DNA from: Candidatus Pacearchaeota archaeon
GTDB taxonomy: Archaea > Nanobdellota > Nanobdellia > Pacearchaeales > GW2011-AR1
NCBI GenBank assembly: GCA_016181885.1
Contig: JACOYJ010000027.1
Coordinates: 1-48,629 of the forward strand
Direction: 5' to 3'
DNA length: 48,629 bases
The first letter of the stretch is position 1; every line of letters starts with the position of its first letter. The position numbers and the translations under genes are program-made. The notes under the pieces are model-generated. The model was given only the letters and a program-made list of their open reading frames with translations. It was not told the DNA's origin and made no database searches. Below, piece after piece: positions 48,594 to 48,629 of the stretch.

Positions 48594-48629
48594 ATGATAA
48601 GGGGGTTTGCACGCAAGTATTTTGAAGGT
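48594..48629 (+). CDS. start of an unidentified gene (12 codons)
   Basis: An open frame begins MIRGFARKYFEG and runs off the window. It is supported by a TATA-like box at the usual distance and by divergent orientation to the radical SAM gene. A GTG one codon upstream (48591) is an alternative start. Twelve residues are too few to name the product. Confidence 0.45.
   Translation, partial: MIRGFARKYFEG

Noticed and set aside
1-48629. Mobile elements, integration sites, CRISPR or tRNA genes
   Set aside because: I saw no transposase or integrase motif, no regularly spaced repeats and no cloverleaf-like sequence; I cannot run a tRNA or repeat search, so short elements could be missed.

Overview
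The window is AT-rich DNA from an archaeon. The evidence is an archaeal STT3-type oligosaccharyltransferase (AglB) next to a GlcNAc-1-P:dolichyl-phosphate transferase-like enzyme, and TATA boxes about 24-30 bp upstream of many start codons with little or no leader, as in archaeal leaderless transcription. Purine-rich, low-GC genes and compact or overlapping gene ends would fit a DPANN lineage (Woesearchaeota/Pacearchaeota-like), but that placement is inference. I see no rRNA, tRNA, CRISPR array, transposase or phage gene, and no gene-free stretch longer than about 300 bases. Almost the whole window is one glycan-biosynthesis island.

Layout. (1) 1-4968: the tail of a SpoIIM-like membrane protein, then an operon of a zinc ribbon, AglB, an AglH-like transferase and a polysaccharide deacetylase. 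(2) 4952-10109: a PHP phosphoesterase, an orphan small protein, a YdjM-like membrane protein, a flippase-like LPG-synthase TM protein, a PMT/ArnT-type glycosyltransferase and a methyltransferase. (3) 10161-16930: a FemAB-like acyltransferase and, on the minus strand, a dTDP-sugar unit: a four-domain RmlB/RmlC-like/RmlD/C-methyltransferase fusion, RmlA and a GT4 glycosyltransferase. (4) 17033-22768: a plus-strand operon of DUF354, WecB, deacetylase, methyltransferase, GT4 and DegT aminotransferase. (5) 22834-26060: Gmd, a second FemAB-like protein and GT4. (6) 26122-39308: a CBS-SDR fusion, the acetamidino-forming triad (HisF-like, HisH-like, WbpG/PseA-like), a Capsule_synth protein, an RmlC-like cupin, a PseC-like aminotransferase with an apparent internal deletion, an unknown GT-B-like protein, a B12/radical SAM enzyme, a SpsF-like cytidylyltransferase, a PseI synthase fused to a GNAT domain, and a YdcF protein. 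This reads as a nonulosonic (pseudaminic-type) acid locus. (7) 39305-45319: GmhA, a CgeB-like glycosyltransferase, an SDR, GmhB and an HddC-CBS-HddA fusion, i.e. the GDP-D-glycero-manno-heptose pathway. (8) 45346-48629: an IMPase, a Nudix-like protein, a B12-binding radical SAM protein and the first codons of another gene.

How they fit. Three or four activated-sugar pathways (dTDP-deoxysugar with a C-methyl branch, GDP-mannose or heptose derived sugar, CMP-nonulosonate with a possible acetamidino group, GDP-heptose) would feed several GT-B glycosyltransferases building a lipid-linked glycan. AglH would start this glycan and AglB would transfer it to surface proteins. The most unusual aspect is repeated enzyme fusion: RmlB-RmlC-RmlD-methyltransferase, HddC-CBS-HddA, PseI-GNAT and CBS-SDR. 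Assignment of all pathways to one glycan is inference; no structure can be read from sequence.
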